This document shows, piece by piece, positions 1 through 9,035 of a stretch of DNA of 33,784 nt. The position numbers were made by a program, and so were the translations under genes. The first letter of the stretch is position 1; every line of letters starts with the position of its first letter. Under the pieces are notes generated by a model. It was not told the DNA's origin and did not search any database. It worked only from the letters and a program-made list of their open reading frames with translations. The stretch is from an uncultured Lachnospiraceae bacterium (GTDB taxonomy: Bacteria; Bacillota; Clostridia; Lachnospirales; Lachnospiraceae), in NCBI GenBank assembly GCA_947179245.1, contig CAMXBD010000022.1:1-33784 (forward strand). The letters run 5' to 3'.

Positions 1-10
1 TGTGACAAAA

Positions 11-52
11 AGAATCCTGCGATTATGCGGGTTCTGGCGTTTCGCAAACGCC
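11..52 (+). other. Two tandem hairpins upstream of trpB2
   Basis: Two consecutive stem-loops lie just before the trpB2 ribosome binding site. The first, about 11-35, is an imperfect stem (AGAATCCTGC against GCGGGTTCT) around a GATTAT loop. The second, 36-52, is a perfect 7-bp stem (GGCGTTT/AAACGCC) around CGC. Neither is followed by a U run, so they do not look like a finished intrinsic terminator. They may be the 3' end of a leader RNA, or the tail of a preceding feature, that begins outside the window. Function is unknown. Confidence 0.4.
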
Positions 53-85
53 TAAGTGTATTTGAAATCAGAAGGGAGTAAGACA

Positions 86-1468
86 ATGTCAGAGAAAAGT
101 ATACCATATAAGATATATCTGGAAGAAAACGAGATGCCTAAGCAGTGGTACAATGTCCGTGCCGATATGAAGAACAAGCCGGCGCCGTTACTTAATCCGG
201 GAACCTTAAAGCCCATGACTTTTGAGGAGCTGCAGGGAGTGTTCTGTGACGAGTTAGTAAAGCAGGAGCTAAACGACACGGATGCGTATATTGATATTCC
301 GCAGGAGATCTTGGACTTCTATAAGATGTATCGTCCATCGCCTTTAGTGAGGGCTTATTGTCTGGAGAAAAAGCTGGATACTCCGGCGAAAATCTATTAT
401 AAATTTGAAGGAAATAATACGAGCGGAAGCCATAAACTCAATTCTGCCATTGCGCAGGCATATTATGCGAAACAGCAGGGGCTTAAAGGTGTCACTACAG
501 AGACAGGAGCAGGTCAATGGGGAACGGCGCTTTCCATGGCATGTTCTTATTTTGATCTGGATTGTCATGTGTATATGGTGAAAGTTTCTTATGAACAGAA
601 ACCTTTCCGCCGTGAAGTAATGCGTACTTACGGTGCACAGGTAACGCCGTCGCCTTCCGATACGACCAATGTAGGGCGTAAGATTCTGGAAGAGTTTCCG
701 GGGACGACGGGAAGTCTCGGCTGTGCCATTTCCGAGGCAGTAGAGGCTGCCACTGCTAAGGAAGGCTATCGTTATGTATTGGGAAGCGTTTTGTCACAGG
801 TATTGCTCCATCAGTCCATTATTGGTGAGGAGACTAAGGCAGCGCTTAAGAAATATGATATCAAACCGGATATGATCATCGGCTGTGCGGGCGGCGGCTC
901 CAATCTGGGCGGACTGATTTCACCTTTTGTCGGCGAAAAGTTACGTGGAGAGGCGGATTACCGGATTATCGCAGTTGAACCGGCATCCTGTCCGAGTCTG
1001 ACGAGAGGAAAGTATGTATATGATTTCTGCGATACAGGCAAGGTATGTCCTCTTGCCAAGATGTACACGTTAGGAAGCGGTTTCATGCCTGCACCCAACC
1101 ATGCCGGAGGACTTCGGTATCACGGTATGAGCTCCGTAGTATCCCAGTTGTATGACGACGGGCTGATTGAGGCGACCAGTGTGGAGCAGACAGCGGTATT
1201 TCAGGCGGCGGAGCAGTTTGCAAGAGTGGAGGGTATCCTTCCGGCGCCGGAGAGTGCGCATGCGATCAGAGTAGCCATTGATGAGGCTATGAAGTGCAAG
1301 GAGACCGGTGAGGAGAAGACAATTGTCTTTGGATTGACCGGTACAGGATATTTCGATATGGTAGCTTATGGCAAGTTCCATGACGGAGAGATGTCTGATT
1401 ATGTACCTACGGATGAGGAGCTTGCAAAAGGATTCGCAGGAATTCCCTCATTTCCGGGAAATGAATAA
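86..1468 (+). CDS. trpB2: Tryptophan synthase beta chain, TrpB2 type
   Basis: PLP enzyme expected to condense indole with serine to give tryptophan (EC 4.2.1.20). The protein is 460 residues, longer than the roughly 400 of TrpB1, and matches the TrpB2 group (COG1350). Visible motifs are GSHKLNSA near residue 117, whose lysine would carry PLP, TETGAGQWG, and the glycine-rich phosphate-binding loop GCAGGGSNLGG. The start is the ATG at 86, preceded by AAGGGAG; an in-frame start at 56 has no comparable site. No trpA or other trp gene is near, so it is a stand-alone enzyme. TrpB2 proteins often work without TrpA, salvaging free indole or acting as a serine deaminase. Family assignment is firm; the physiological role is inferred. 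Confidence 0.93.
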   Translation: MSEKSIPYKIYLEENEMPKQWYNVRADMKNKPAPLLNPGTLKPMTFEELQGVFCDELVKQELNDTDAYIDIPQEILDFYKMYRPSPLVRAYCLEKKLDTPAKIYYKFEGNNTSGSHKLNSAIAQAYYAKQQGLKGVTTETGAGQWGTALSMACSYFDLDCHVYMVKVSYEQKPFRREVMRTYGAQVTPSPSDTTNVGRKILEEFPGTTGSLGCAISEAVEAATAKEGYRYVLGSVLSQVLLHQSIIGEETKAALKKYDIKPDMIIGCAGGGSNLGGLISPFVGEKLRGEADYRIIAVEPASCPSLTRGKYVYDFCDTGKVCPLAKMYTLGSGFMPAPNHAGGLRYHGMSSVVSQLYDDGLIEATSVEQTAVFQAAEQFARVEGILPAPESAHAIRVAIDEAMKCKETGEEKTIVFGLTGTGYFDMVAYGKFHDGEMSDYVPTDEELAKGFAGIPSFPGNE

Positions 1469-1496
1469 TTATATATAAAATCAAGAAGTTTAGCAG

Positions 1497-1547
1497 GGAG
1501 TGATGCGGGATAACTGGTTTTCAGTTGCTTGGCGGCACTCCTTTGTT
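1497..1547 (+). terminator. Possible terminator after trpB2
   Basis: An outer stem GGAGTG (1497-1502) pairs with CACTCC (1536-1541), with an inner stem AACTG/CAGTT (1512-1516 and 1522-1526) and a following TTTGTT. The stem is interrupted and the U tract is short, so termination may be partial. A weak promoter-like pair (TTGTTG at 1543, TAAAAT at 1567, 18-base spacer) follows and could serve the glycosylase gene. Confidence 0.4.
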
Positions 1548-1598
1548 GCTTGATATAGATTTAAGATAAAATGCATTTTGATATACGAGGATTTGATG

Positions 1599-2447
1599 AT
1601 GGATAAAACGAAGATGGTCAAGGCTGTGATACCTGATTTTTCTATGCGGCAGATCAGTGAATCAGGTCAATGTTTCCGGATGAATCAGGTTGCGGAAAAC
1701 CGCTATGCTCTTGTTGCATCCGGCAGATATCTGGAAGTGGAACAAGTGGGTGATGAGCTCATCTTTGCCTGTACACAGGAAGAATATGACGGAATCTGGC
1801 GGGAATATTTTGATCTGGACAATGACTATGGACAGTACAGAAATACAGTGTCCGGGCAGGACAGGTATCTTGCGGAGGCGACAGCATTTGGCAGCGGAAT
1901 CAGGATATTGCGTCAGGATGTATGGGAGATGCTGATATCTTTTATCATTTCCCAACAAAACAATATTAAGAGAATACGAAAATGTATCGAGACACTCTGC
2001 GAACGCTATGGAGAGAAAAAGTATATAACGGATGTCAAGGATGCGGCATATTACACATTTCCCGATGCGCAGACCCTTGCCCATGTATCGGAGGAAGAGC
2101 TGAGAGGGTGTAATCTGGGATATCGCAGCCGGTATATCGTCAACACGGCAAACAGTGTCTGGCGGGGAGACGTGGATTTACAAGCCATTAAAAAGATGGG
2201 TTACAGGCAGGCGCGGGAAGAGCTTCTTAAGCTTAGCGGTGTAGGTGAAAAGGTAGCGGACTGCATCTGTTTGTTCGGACTACATCACATGGATGCGTTT
2301 CCGGTAGATACACATATACGTAAGGCTATTGAGGAACACTATCCGACAGGTTTTCCGTTTGATCGGTATGCCGGATACGCAGGAGTGATGCAACAATATA
2401 TTTTCTACTACGATTTAAAAAATAGCGCTTCCACATGGAAGGAATAG
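1599..2447 (+). CDS. ogg: 8-oxoguanine DNA glycosylase, OGG1-like
   Basis: Bifunctional base-excision repair glycosylase/AP lyase of the HhH-GPD superfamily, expected to remove 8-oxoguanine opposite cytosine. The helix-hairpin-helix and catalytic stretch reads LSGVGEKVADCICLFG, with the Schiff-base lysine near residue 218. The activating aspartate in PVDTH follows 19 residues later, near 237, the same spacing as K249/D268 of human OGG1. The N-terminal part (FRMNQ, SFIISQQNNIKRIRKCIE) matches the OGG_N and glycosylase core of bacterial homologues. The start is uncertain: ATG at 1599 is 8 bases after GAGG, ATG at 1596 is 5 bases after it, and a TTG at 1578 has no good site. The 282-residue length is normal. 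Confidence 0.9.
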   Translation: MDKTKMVKAVIPDFSMRQISESGQCFRMNQVAENRYALVASGRYLEVEQVGDELIFACTQEEYDGIWREYFDLDNDYGQYRNTVSGQDRYLAEATAFGSGIRILRQDVWEMLISFIISQQNNIKRIRKCIETLCERYGEKKYITDVKDAAYYTFPDAQTLAHVSEEELRGCNLGYRSRYIVNTANSVWRGDVDLQAIKKMGYRQAREELLKLSGVGEKVADCICLFGLHHMDAFPVDTHIRKAIEEHYPTGFPFDRYAGYAGVMQQYIFYYDLKNSASTWKE

Positions 2448-2537
2448 AAGACATTTAAAAAATATTATGGTAAAATGTGTGAAGAAGACTTTTTGTGGAA
2501 AAAGTGTTAAGTTATTATATATGTGGGAGGAAATTCT

Positions 2538-4604
2538 ATGAGCAGCGTGAAAGAGAAGCGCTTTAAGAAATTAAATAGAAGAAGAATATGGCCCTCTATC
2601 GTAGCATTTGTCCTGTTTATTCTTCTGTGTGTAGGTATGGTTGCGCTTTTTCTGCAGTTGTTTGCATTGTATATCATGGGAACGAAAATCGTTCGGCAGT
2701 ACGGGGAAACACAGCAGGTAAAAGCCATTCTGGACGGTTTTCTGTCAAACGGAAATGAGATTACAGAAATAGTAGATAGTATGCATATGTACACGTTTAA
2801 TGCGAGTGATATTTATGTTTTGGATCAGGATGGTCAGGTAGTGGCGAGGACAGGGAGCTCTGAGCCGGATTTTAATATGGTTCTGGATTTCAAGCTTGAT
2901 CAGATGCTTGATCTGGATGAAGGATTTGTGGCAGTTGCGGACAACAGCAGCAAGATTGTATATAAAGATAGCAAATATACGATTTTTGCTGTACCGATTG
3001 ATGAGGTTATCAAGGAGACTTTTTCACCGGGCAGAGAGCATGAAGGACTCGGGGAATGGTTAAACAGGACTATCATCACACAAAAATATTGGCTGAGGAC
3101 GTCGCTTGCTTCTGGCGAATATGAGGCATATGTCAAATGTATTATAGATGTTCAGCGACAGGATATCTTCTATGTATGTATTTTTGGTATCATTACGCTG
3201 CTGCTTTTGATGATTCCGATTATACTGCTTTTTATCAACACGATCCGTTCAATCGTGACGCAGCGTAAAATGACACAGCTCATCTATCTTGATGCGATTA
3301 CGGGAGGAAAAAACTGGTTCTATTTCCGGAACTATGCGGAGCGTGTACTGACCAGACTGCGAAACAGCCGGAAAGCTTTTGTAATCGTAAATCTGCATTT
3401 CGAGCGTTATCAGAATTATTGCGCCTGCTATGGTGTTAAGGCGGGGGAAGAATTGCTGGAGGCAATGGATGGATTCCTGACGGCAAGAGTGGGAAGAAAC
3501 GAGTCTTTTGCAAGGCACGAGGGCGCCGATTTTGGACTGCTGCTTGCCTGTGATGGAGAGAATGATCAGGAAAATCAGAAGAATTGCAGGAAACGCATCA
3601 GTTCACTGCTTGCGGAATTGACAGGGCTTAAGCCGGATCAGAAGATTCATTTTCAGGCAGGTATCAATATGATCCAGCCATACATACCTGAGGACGGCAA
3701 GTGGTATCATACAAGGAAAAATGTGGATATCAATCAGCTGTATACATACGCCAATGCGGCAAGAATGGCGATTGATTATAAGGAAGAGCAGAGGATTGCG
3801 TTCTTTGATCAGGAGATGCTTGATAAGCAGGTATGGGAACATTGGGTGGAAGATAACATGGAGTCGGCTCTTAATAACGAAGAATTTCAAGTTTACCTAC
3901 AGCCGAAATACAGTCCAATCAATAGGAAATTGGTGGGCGCTGAGGCACTGGTGCGCTGGATTAGTCCTACGGAGGGGCTGATACCGCCGGGACAGTTTAT
4001 TCCGATTTTTGAGGAGACAGGTTTCGTTACACAACTGGATGATTATATGATATCGCGTGTCGCCAAACTGCAGGCGGAATGGATGATACAAGGGAAGAAG
4101 ATGATACCGGTTTCTGTCAATATATCGAGAGCGCACTTTGCACAGGAAGGATTGGCAGATCATATTTGCCAGCTCGTGGACGCATACGGACCGAGGCATG
4201 AGCTGATCGAACTGGAAGTGACAGAGAGTGCATTCTTTGATGATAAAGATATTCTGATCGATACAGTGAAACAGCTTAAGGCTTACGGGTTCCATGTATC
4301 CATGGATGATTTTGGTGCCGGGTATTCTTCATTGAATTCCTTAAAAGATATACCGCTCGATGTATTAAAGCTGGATGGGGAGTTTTTCCATGGCGATGAT
4401 GATGATGGAAGAGGAGAGATTGTGGTCAAGGAAGCGATCCAGCTCGCAAGGAATCTGGATATGCGGGTGGTGGCAGAAGGTATTGAAAAGAAGGAGCAGG
4501 TAGATTTTCTTGCCGGACAGGGATGCGATATGATTCAGGGATTCTATTTCGCGAAACCTATGCCGGTAGCAGAGTTTGAAGAGAAAGTGGAGAAGGACGC
4601 ATAA
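2538..4604 (+). CDS. Membrane c-di-GMP phosphodiesterase (degenerate GGDEF, intact EAL)
   Basis: Predicted enzyme hydrolysing cyclic di-GMP at the membrane. A hydrophobic segment at about residues 18-45 and a second at about 208-232 bracket an extracytoplasmic domain of roughly 160 residues that I do not recognise. The GGDEF domain keeps the DAITGGKNW entry motif near 250, but its signature is replaced by EGADF near 328, so cyclase activity is unlikely. The EAL domain (about 430-685) keeps AEALVRW, SVNIS, ELEVTES, DDFGAGYSSL, LKLD, AEGIE and QGFYFAKP, which are the metal and catalytic positions of active phosphodiesterases. ATG 2538 is chosen because GGGAGG sits 8 bases upstream. The stop overlaps the next gene's start by one base, implying translational coupling with the hybrid kinase. 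Confidence 0.92.
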   Translation: MSSVKEKRFKKLNRRRIWPSIVAFVLFILLCVGMVALFLQLFALYIMGTKIVRQYGETQQVKAILDGFLSNGNEITEIVDSMHMYTFNASDIYVLDQDGQVVARTGSSEPDFNMVLDFKLDQMLDLDEGFVAVADNSSKIVYKDSKYTIFAVPIDEVIKETFSPGREHEGLGEWLNRTIITQKYWLRTSLASGEYEAYVKCIIDVQRQDIFYVCIFGIITLLLLMIPIILLFINTIRSIVTQRKMTQLIYLDAITGGKNWFYFRNYAERVLTRLRNSRKAFVIVNLHFERYQNYCACYGVKAGEELLEAMDGFLTARVGRNESFARHEGADFGLLLACDGENDQENQKNCRKRISSLLAELTGLKPDQKIHFQAGINMIQPYIPEDGKWYHTRKNVDINQLYTYANAARMAIDYKEEQRIAFFDQEMLDKQVWEHWVEDNMESALNNEEFQVYLQPKYSPINRKLVGAEALVRWISPTEGLIPPGQFIPIFEETGFVTQLDDYMISRVAKLQAEWMIQGKKMIPVSVNISRAHFAQEGLADHICQLVDAYGPRHELIELEVTESAFFDDKDILIDTVKQLKAYGFHVSMDDFGAGYSSLNSLKDIPLDVLKLDGEFFHGDDDDGRGEIVVKEAIQLARNLDMRVVAEGIEKKEQVDFLAGQGCDMIQGFYFAKPMPVAEFEEKVEKDA

Positions 4605-7600
4605 TGTATACATTATTTGTTAGCTTACAGATTCTGGGAATTATAGTGTTATTTGGCGAGGCGACTTATCTTGTAAATCAGCGGACGTCCAGACAGCAGA
4701 TCAGGATGCTTTTGCTCATGGTCGCTCTGCTTGTAAATTTTGTGGGTTATCTGTTTGAGATGCAGGCGGGTACGCAGGAACAGGCACTACAGGCTGCCAA
4801 ATTTTCATATCTCGGCAAGCCTATGATTGTGTTGACCATGTTTCTTTTTATCATGGACTACTGCAAAGTCAGAATACCTAAATGGCTGCCGTCTGTTTTG
4901 TCATGTTTGCATATCGGAATCACGTTTCTGGTTATGACATGTGAGAAACATAGTCTGTTTTACAGCAGCATCGGATTTACGACAGAGGGAGCTTTTCCGC
5001 ATCTGGTATTAGAATTTGGTTCGGTGTATGTGATCTATCATATAATATTGATAGGATATGTTGTAACGATGGTGATTGCCTGTGCGCATAAGTATGTCCA
5101 TGCCGCTAGTGAAGGCGAGCGCAATAGACTGCTGGCATTCTTTTCCATTTTTATTGTAATGAGTATAGGATGGGCAGGATATATGCTTGACTGGTTTGGC
5201 GGTTATGATTCTACTTTGATAGCTTATCTGGTGTCGGTGATCATACTTTCCGTATATCTGTACAAGGATAAAATACTTGAGACTTTGTCTATGGCGCAGG
5301 ATCAGGCAATCGATGAACTGTCCTCAGGTCTGGTGGTACTTGATCGCGACAATACGGTCATTTATCATAATAAAAAGGCGAGGGAATTGTATCCGTTTGA
5401 CGATATCAGCGCTCTGCAAACGATCATTGAGGAATTGGATGAATGTATTATAGAGAAAAGAAACATTGAACATAACAATAAAGTATATGGTGTAGGAAGC
5501 CGGCTTCTGACAAAACAGAATGCATATTTCGGCAAAATGTATGTGTTCAATGACATTACCGACAGCTTCCGTTATGCGAGGAATGCACAGGAGCAGGCGG
5601 AGATCATGAAAGGCTTGAAAGAGCGCGCGGAGGCGGCGAATGAGGCGAAATCAACCTTTGTTTCAAACATTACGCACGAGATCAGAACTCCCATGAATGC
5701 GATTGTGGGTATGACGGAGATTCTGCTTCGGGAGAAACATTCCGAACAGGATATGGGCTATCTGATAAATATTAAAAATTCGGGCAATGCACTGCTTAAT
5801 ATTGTCAATGATATTTTGGATTTTTCAAAGATGGAGTCGGGTAAAATGGAACTGGTGGAAGAAGAATATGAACCGATGCAGATGTTCAGTGATCTGAGTA
5901 TGATCTTTTTGACACGTATCGGAGATAAAGATATGGAGATCTTGTTTGATATTGATGAAAAATTACCCCGGAAGCTGTATGGTGACGGACTTCGTATCAG
6001 ACAGGTCATTATCAATATTGTCAACAACGCGATTAAATTTACGGAAAGAGGCTTTGTCAAGCTTCAGATGCGTGTAGGCAGTATTAACGGAGATAATATA
6101 GAATTGCTTGTATCTGTACAGGATACGGGACAGGGAATCAGAGAGGAAGATATGGATAAACTGTTCGGATCCTTTCAGCAGGTGGACAGTAAGAAAAACC
6201 GTGGCAAGGAGGGCACTGGATTAGGCTTATCTATCTCTAAACAGCTTGTGGAAATGATGGGCGGCAGTATTGGTGTGCGCAGTACATACGGGGAAGGCAG
6301 CGAGTTTTATTTCAATGTTATCCAGAAAAGATGCGGTGATGAACCTGCTGCTAAGATTCATGATGACGAGGCAGGGAAGAATTTGAAGATCAGCGGATAC
6401 TTCAGCAGAGCATGTCTGTGGCACAGCTTAGAGGATCTGGCAGAGAAGTTTGGCATATCATGTATACCTTATGAAGAATGGAAAGAGACGAGGCAGCAGC
6501 TTGACTGTTTCTTCATGGATATGTCAGGATACGATAAACTGTCGGGCGATGTTGATAATTACAGCGCACAAATGGGTGAGATGTATATGCTGATCAATCC
6601 ATTATTGGAGGAATGCAATGCGGCTGGTATGACTGCCATCAATAAACCGCTTTACAGTCTGAATTTCTGTCAGACGATCAATCATGAGGCGCTGTATGTG
6701 GGACCTGTGGTAGAGGAATATATGAATTTCACGGCACCGGATGCCTCTGTGCTGATCGTAGACGACAATGAGATTAATCTTGAGGTGGCAGCGGGGCTTT
6801 TAGAACCGCTAAATATGCACATTGATACGGTTGACAGCGGTAAACGTGCGCTTCAGATGGCGGCAGAGAAGAAATATCATCTGATCTTCATGGATCATAT
6901 GATGCCCGTTATGGACGGTATAGAGACTACGGAGAGACTGCGCCAGATGGAAGATGAGTATTACCACACAGTGCCGATCGTTGCCTTGACAGCGAATGCA
7001 CTGATGGATGCCCGTGAGAAATTTGCCAAGGCGGGAATGGACGATTTCGTAGCAAAACCTATCGAGATGAAAGAAATCTGCAAATGCATCAGGAAATGGC
7101 TTCCCGATGAACTGATCATTATCAATACGGATACGAATCCGGAAGGGGCGTCAGGAGCAACTGGAGCCAGTTCCCAAGAAAATCAGACGCAGAGTGAGCC
7201 GCTGCCTGAACTTCCGGGTATCAATTCGGCGGATGGCGTCAAGTATTCTGGAAGCGAGAAGTTGTGGTATAAGTTACTCGGAGATTTCTATAAGCTTATT
7301 GACGCCAAGGCAAACAAGATCGAGAAGTGCCTTGCAGATAATCTGATCAGGGATTATACAATAGAAGTTCATGCCCTCAAAAATACGGCGCGTATGGTCG
7401 GTGCAGCTCATCTGTCCGAATGGTTCCATCGAATGGAGGACTGCGGCAATGCAGGTGATGTAGAGACGATCATGGCAGAGACGCCGGGGCTGTTGGAAGA
7501 ACTGCGAAGCTACAAGGAAGTCCTGCGTCCTTATGGGGAAGCCGGTAACCAGAACAAGCAGGAAGTGCCGGCAGAAGAACTTATAGAAATTCTGACGAAC

Positions 7601-7786
7601 ATGAAGGAAGCTATGGATCAGTTTGATTTAGACACAGTAGATGTGGCAATGCAGGAATTGGAGAAATGCCGCATACCGGATAAATGTGGGCAGCAGATGG
7701 AGATGCTGCGTGTGGCAGTTACGGATGTCATGATGGAGGAAGTCATGAATGTGGCGGACGAGATGATCGGACTGTTACAGGAGTAA
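4604..7786 (+). CDS. Hybrid sensor histidine kinase with receiver and HPt domains
   Basis: A 1060-residue phosphorelay protein. Residues 1-220 hold about seven hydrophobic segments, as in the 7TM N-terminal region of membrane kinases. A PAS-like stretch follows at about 230-330 (SSGLVVLDRDNTVIYHNKKA). HisKA has SNITHEIRTPMNAIVGM, with its histidine near 359. The ATPase domain has NIVNNAIKF near 473, DTGQGI near 506 and GTGLGLSIS. A poorly conserved insert at about 590-690 (CFFMDMSGYD) may be a degenerate receiver. A full receiver follows (LIVDDNEINLE, phosphoacceptor in FMDHMMPVMDG near 764, VALTANA, FVAKPI). A C-terminal HPt domain carries VHALKNTARMVGA near 922. There is no DNA-binding output, so phosphate probably passes to a regulator elsewhere, or the kinase controls the coupled phosphodiesterase. 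Confidence 0.92.
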   Translation: MYTLFVSLQILGIIVLFGEATYLVNQRTSRQQIRMLLLMVALLVNFVGYLFEMQAGTQEQALQAAKFSYLGKPMIVLTMFLFIMDYCKVRIPKWLPSVLSCLHIGITFLVMTCEKHSLFYSSIGFTTEGAFPHLVLEFGSVYVIYHIILIGYVVTMVIACAHKYVHAASEGERNRLLAFFSIFIVMSIGWAGYMLDWFGGYDSTLIAYLVSVIILSVYLYKDKILETLSMAQDQAIDELSSGLVVLDRDNTVIYHNKKARELYPFDDISALQTIIEELDECIIEKRNIEHNNKVYGVGSRLLTKQNAYFGKMYVFNDITDSFRYARNAQEQAEIMKGLKERAEAANEAKSTFVSNITHEIRTPMNAIVGMTEILLREKHSEQDMGYLINIKNSGNALLNIVNDILDFSKMESGKMELVEEEYEPMQMFSDLSMIFLTRIGDKDMEILFDIDEKLPRKLYGDGLRIRQVIINIVNNAIKFTERGFVKLQMRVGSINGDNIELLVSVQDTGQGIREEDMDKLFGSFQQVDSKKNRGKEGTGLGLSISKQLVEMMGGSIGVRSTYGEGSEFYFNVIQKRCGDEPAAKIHDDEAGKNLKISGYFSRACLWHSLEDLAEKFGISCIPYEEWKETRQQLDCFFMDMSGYDKLSGDVDNYSAQMGEMYMLINPLLEECNAAGMTAINKPLYSLNFCQTINHEALYVGPVVEEYMNFTAPDASVLIVDDNEINLEVAAGLLEPLNMHIDTVDSGKRALQMAAEKKYHLIFMDHMMPVMDGIETTERLRQMEDEYYHTVPIVALTANALMDAREKFAKAGMDDFVAKPIEMKEICKCIRKWLPDELIIINTDTNPEGASGATGASSQENQTQSEPLPELPGINSADGVKYSGSEKLWYKLLGDFYKLIDAKANKIEKCLADNLIRDYTIEVHALKNTARMVGAAHLSEWFHRMEDCGNAGDVETIMAETPGLLEELRSYKEVLRPYGEAGNQNKQEVPAEELIEILTNMKEAMDQFDLDTVDVAMQELEKCRIPDKCGQQMEMLRVAVTDVMMEEVMNVADEMIGLLQE

Positions 7787-7798
7787 GAAAGAGTAAAA

Positions 7799-7853
7799 CA
7801 TAAGCCTGTGCGGCGGTATACAGCTTACCGTTACACAGGCTTATGCATTTTCT
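7799..7853. terminator. Bidirectional intrinsic terminator
   Basis: A perfect 12-bp stem (CATAAGCCTGTG at 7799-7810, CACAGGCTTATG at 7834-7845) lies between the convergent hybrid kinase gene and purC. It is flanked by CATTTTCTG on the plus side and, read on the minus strand, by TGTTTTACTC, so it can end transcription from both sides. Confidence 0.85.
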
Positions 7854-7860
7854 GTGTCTG

Positions 7861-8730
7861 CTATAATTTCTTCCCGGTCAACAATTCATATCCTTGAAGA
7901 TACTTGTCAATCGTTTTCTGCACAATTTCTTCCGGCAGTGTCCAGTCATGTCCCTCATTGCCCTTGAGCCAGTCTCGTGCAAACTGTTTATCAAAGGACG
8001 GCTGTGCATGTCCCGGTTCGTATCCTTCCGCGGGCCAGAAACGTGAACTGTCGGGTGTGAGCATTTCATCGCCCAGAACGATATTGCCATCTTCGTCCAG
8101 CCCGAACTCAAACTTCGTATCCGCAATGATAATGCCGCGGGTCAAAGCGTACTCAGCACATTTCTTATAGAGAGCGATGGTATAATCACGGAGTTTAGAA
8201 GCGTATTCCCCGCCTTTACCGGGAAATCTCTTTTCCAGATAGTCCACACTCTGTTCGTAAGAGATGTTTTCATCATGGTCACCAATTTCTGCTTTCGTGG
8301 AAGGAGTGTAGATCGGTTCCGGTAACTTGTCGGATTCCTGTAAGCCTTCCGGCAGTTTGATGCCGCATACGGTTCCGTTCTTCACATAGCTTGCCCATCC
8401 GCTTCCGGTGATGTAGCCGCGTACGATACATTCGATAGGAAGCATCTCCAATTTGCGGCACAGCATGCTGTTGCCGGTAAATTTCTCCTGTCTGAAAAAT
8501 TCGGGCATGTCATTGACATCCACGGAAATCATGTGATTCGGTAAGATATCCTGCGTCATGTCGAACCAGAATTTAGACATCTGTGTTAAGACGGTGCCTT
8601 TCTTGGTTACCTGATTTTTAAGGATCACATCAAAGCAGCTGATGCGGTCTGTGGCAACCATGATCAGGCTGTCGCCGTTGTCGTAGATTTCGCGTACTTT
8701 ACCTTCTTTAATAGGTTTTAATTCAGTCAT
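7861..8730 (-). CDS. purC: SAICAR synthetase
   Basis: Phosphoribosylaminoimidazole-succinocarboxamide synthase (EC 6.3.2.6), which joins CAIR and aspartate using ATP in purine synthesis. Diagnostic stretches are EGKVREIYDNGDSLIMVATDR near the N terminus, ECIVRGYITGSGWASY, EIGDHDENIS, and ADTKFEFGLDEDGNIVLGDE with SSRFWP. At 289 residues it fits the longer version of the family. The start at 8730 (MTELKPIKEGKVRE) is where homology begins; an upstream in-frame extension to 8787 has no family resemblance. The Shine-Dalgarno AAAGGA is about 12 bases from this ATG, a longer gap than usual. It stands alone here, away from other pur genes, with its own promoter. Confidence 0.96.
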   Translation of the reverse strand: MTELKPIKEGKVREIYDNGDSLIMVATDRISCFDVILKNQVTKKGTVLTQMSKFWFDMTQDILPNHMISVDVNDMPEFFRQEKFTGNSMLCRKLEMLPIECIVRGYITGSGWASYVKNGTVCGIKLPEGLQESDKLPEPIYTPSTKAEIGDHDENISYEQSVDYLEKRFPGKGGEYASKLRDYTIALYKKCAEYALTRGIIIADTKFEFGLDEDGNIVLGDEMLTPDSSRFWPAEGYEPGHAQPSFDKQFARDWLKGNEGHDWTLPEEIVQKTIDKYLQGYELLTGKKL

Positions 8731-8814
8731 ATTTATAACCGTTCCTTTCTTTTGGATACAGGTCTGCCATCTGCCTGTTTTGTTCAAAAGCGCCTATGCG
8801 CACTGCATGAATAG

Positions 8815-8844
8815 ATTATACATGAATGCGGTGCGGCTTTACAA
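8815..8844 (-). promoter_or_regulatory. Promoter for purC
   Basis: Read on the minus strand, TTGTAA (8844-8839) and TATAAT (8820-8815) are separated by 18 bases. The predicted start leaves an 80-base untranslated leader before purC. No purine riboswitch or clear PurR box was recognised in it. Confidence 0.55.
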
Positions 8845-8968
8845 GTGGCGATGTCAGGTTTTTGGTGCTTAGTTGGAATAAATTATTATCCTCCTGTTGG
8901 CGTTTGTTTTAATTAATGTGTAATAAGCCGTCAAAACACCCAAAACAACGAAAAAAAGAAAAGTATTC

Positions 8969-8997
8969 TTGTAAAAACTTCACAATTCCAGTATAAT
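8969..8997 (+). promoter_or_regulatory. Promoter for the OPT transporter operon
   Basis: TTGTAA at 8969-8974 and a perfect TATAAT at 8992-8997 are 17 bases apart. The transporter ATG follows 38 bases later, with AAAGGAGAGG at 9021-9030. The 305-base gap between purC and this gene (8731-9035) holds the two divergent promoters. The 120 bases between them are AT-rich, with no motif I can name. Confidence 0.65.
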
Positions 8998-9035
8998 TTT
9001 AACTGGATTGAAAAAATGACAAAGGAGAGGGAAAA

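Noticed and set aside
2493-2521. TTGTGG-17-TATATA promoter-like pair before the phosphodiesterase gene
   Set aside because: The transcription start would fall inside the ribosome binding site at 2523-2530, so this spacing would not give a translatable message.
7861-8814. Purine riboswitch in front of purC
   Set aside because: The 80-base leader shows no purine aptamer three-way junction that I can recognise.
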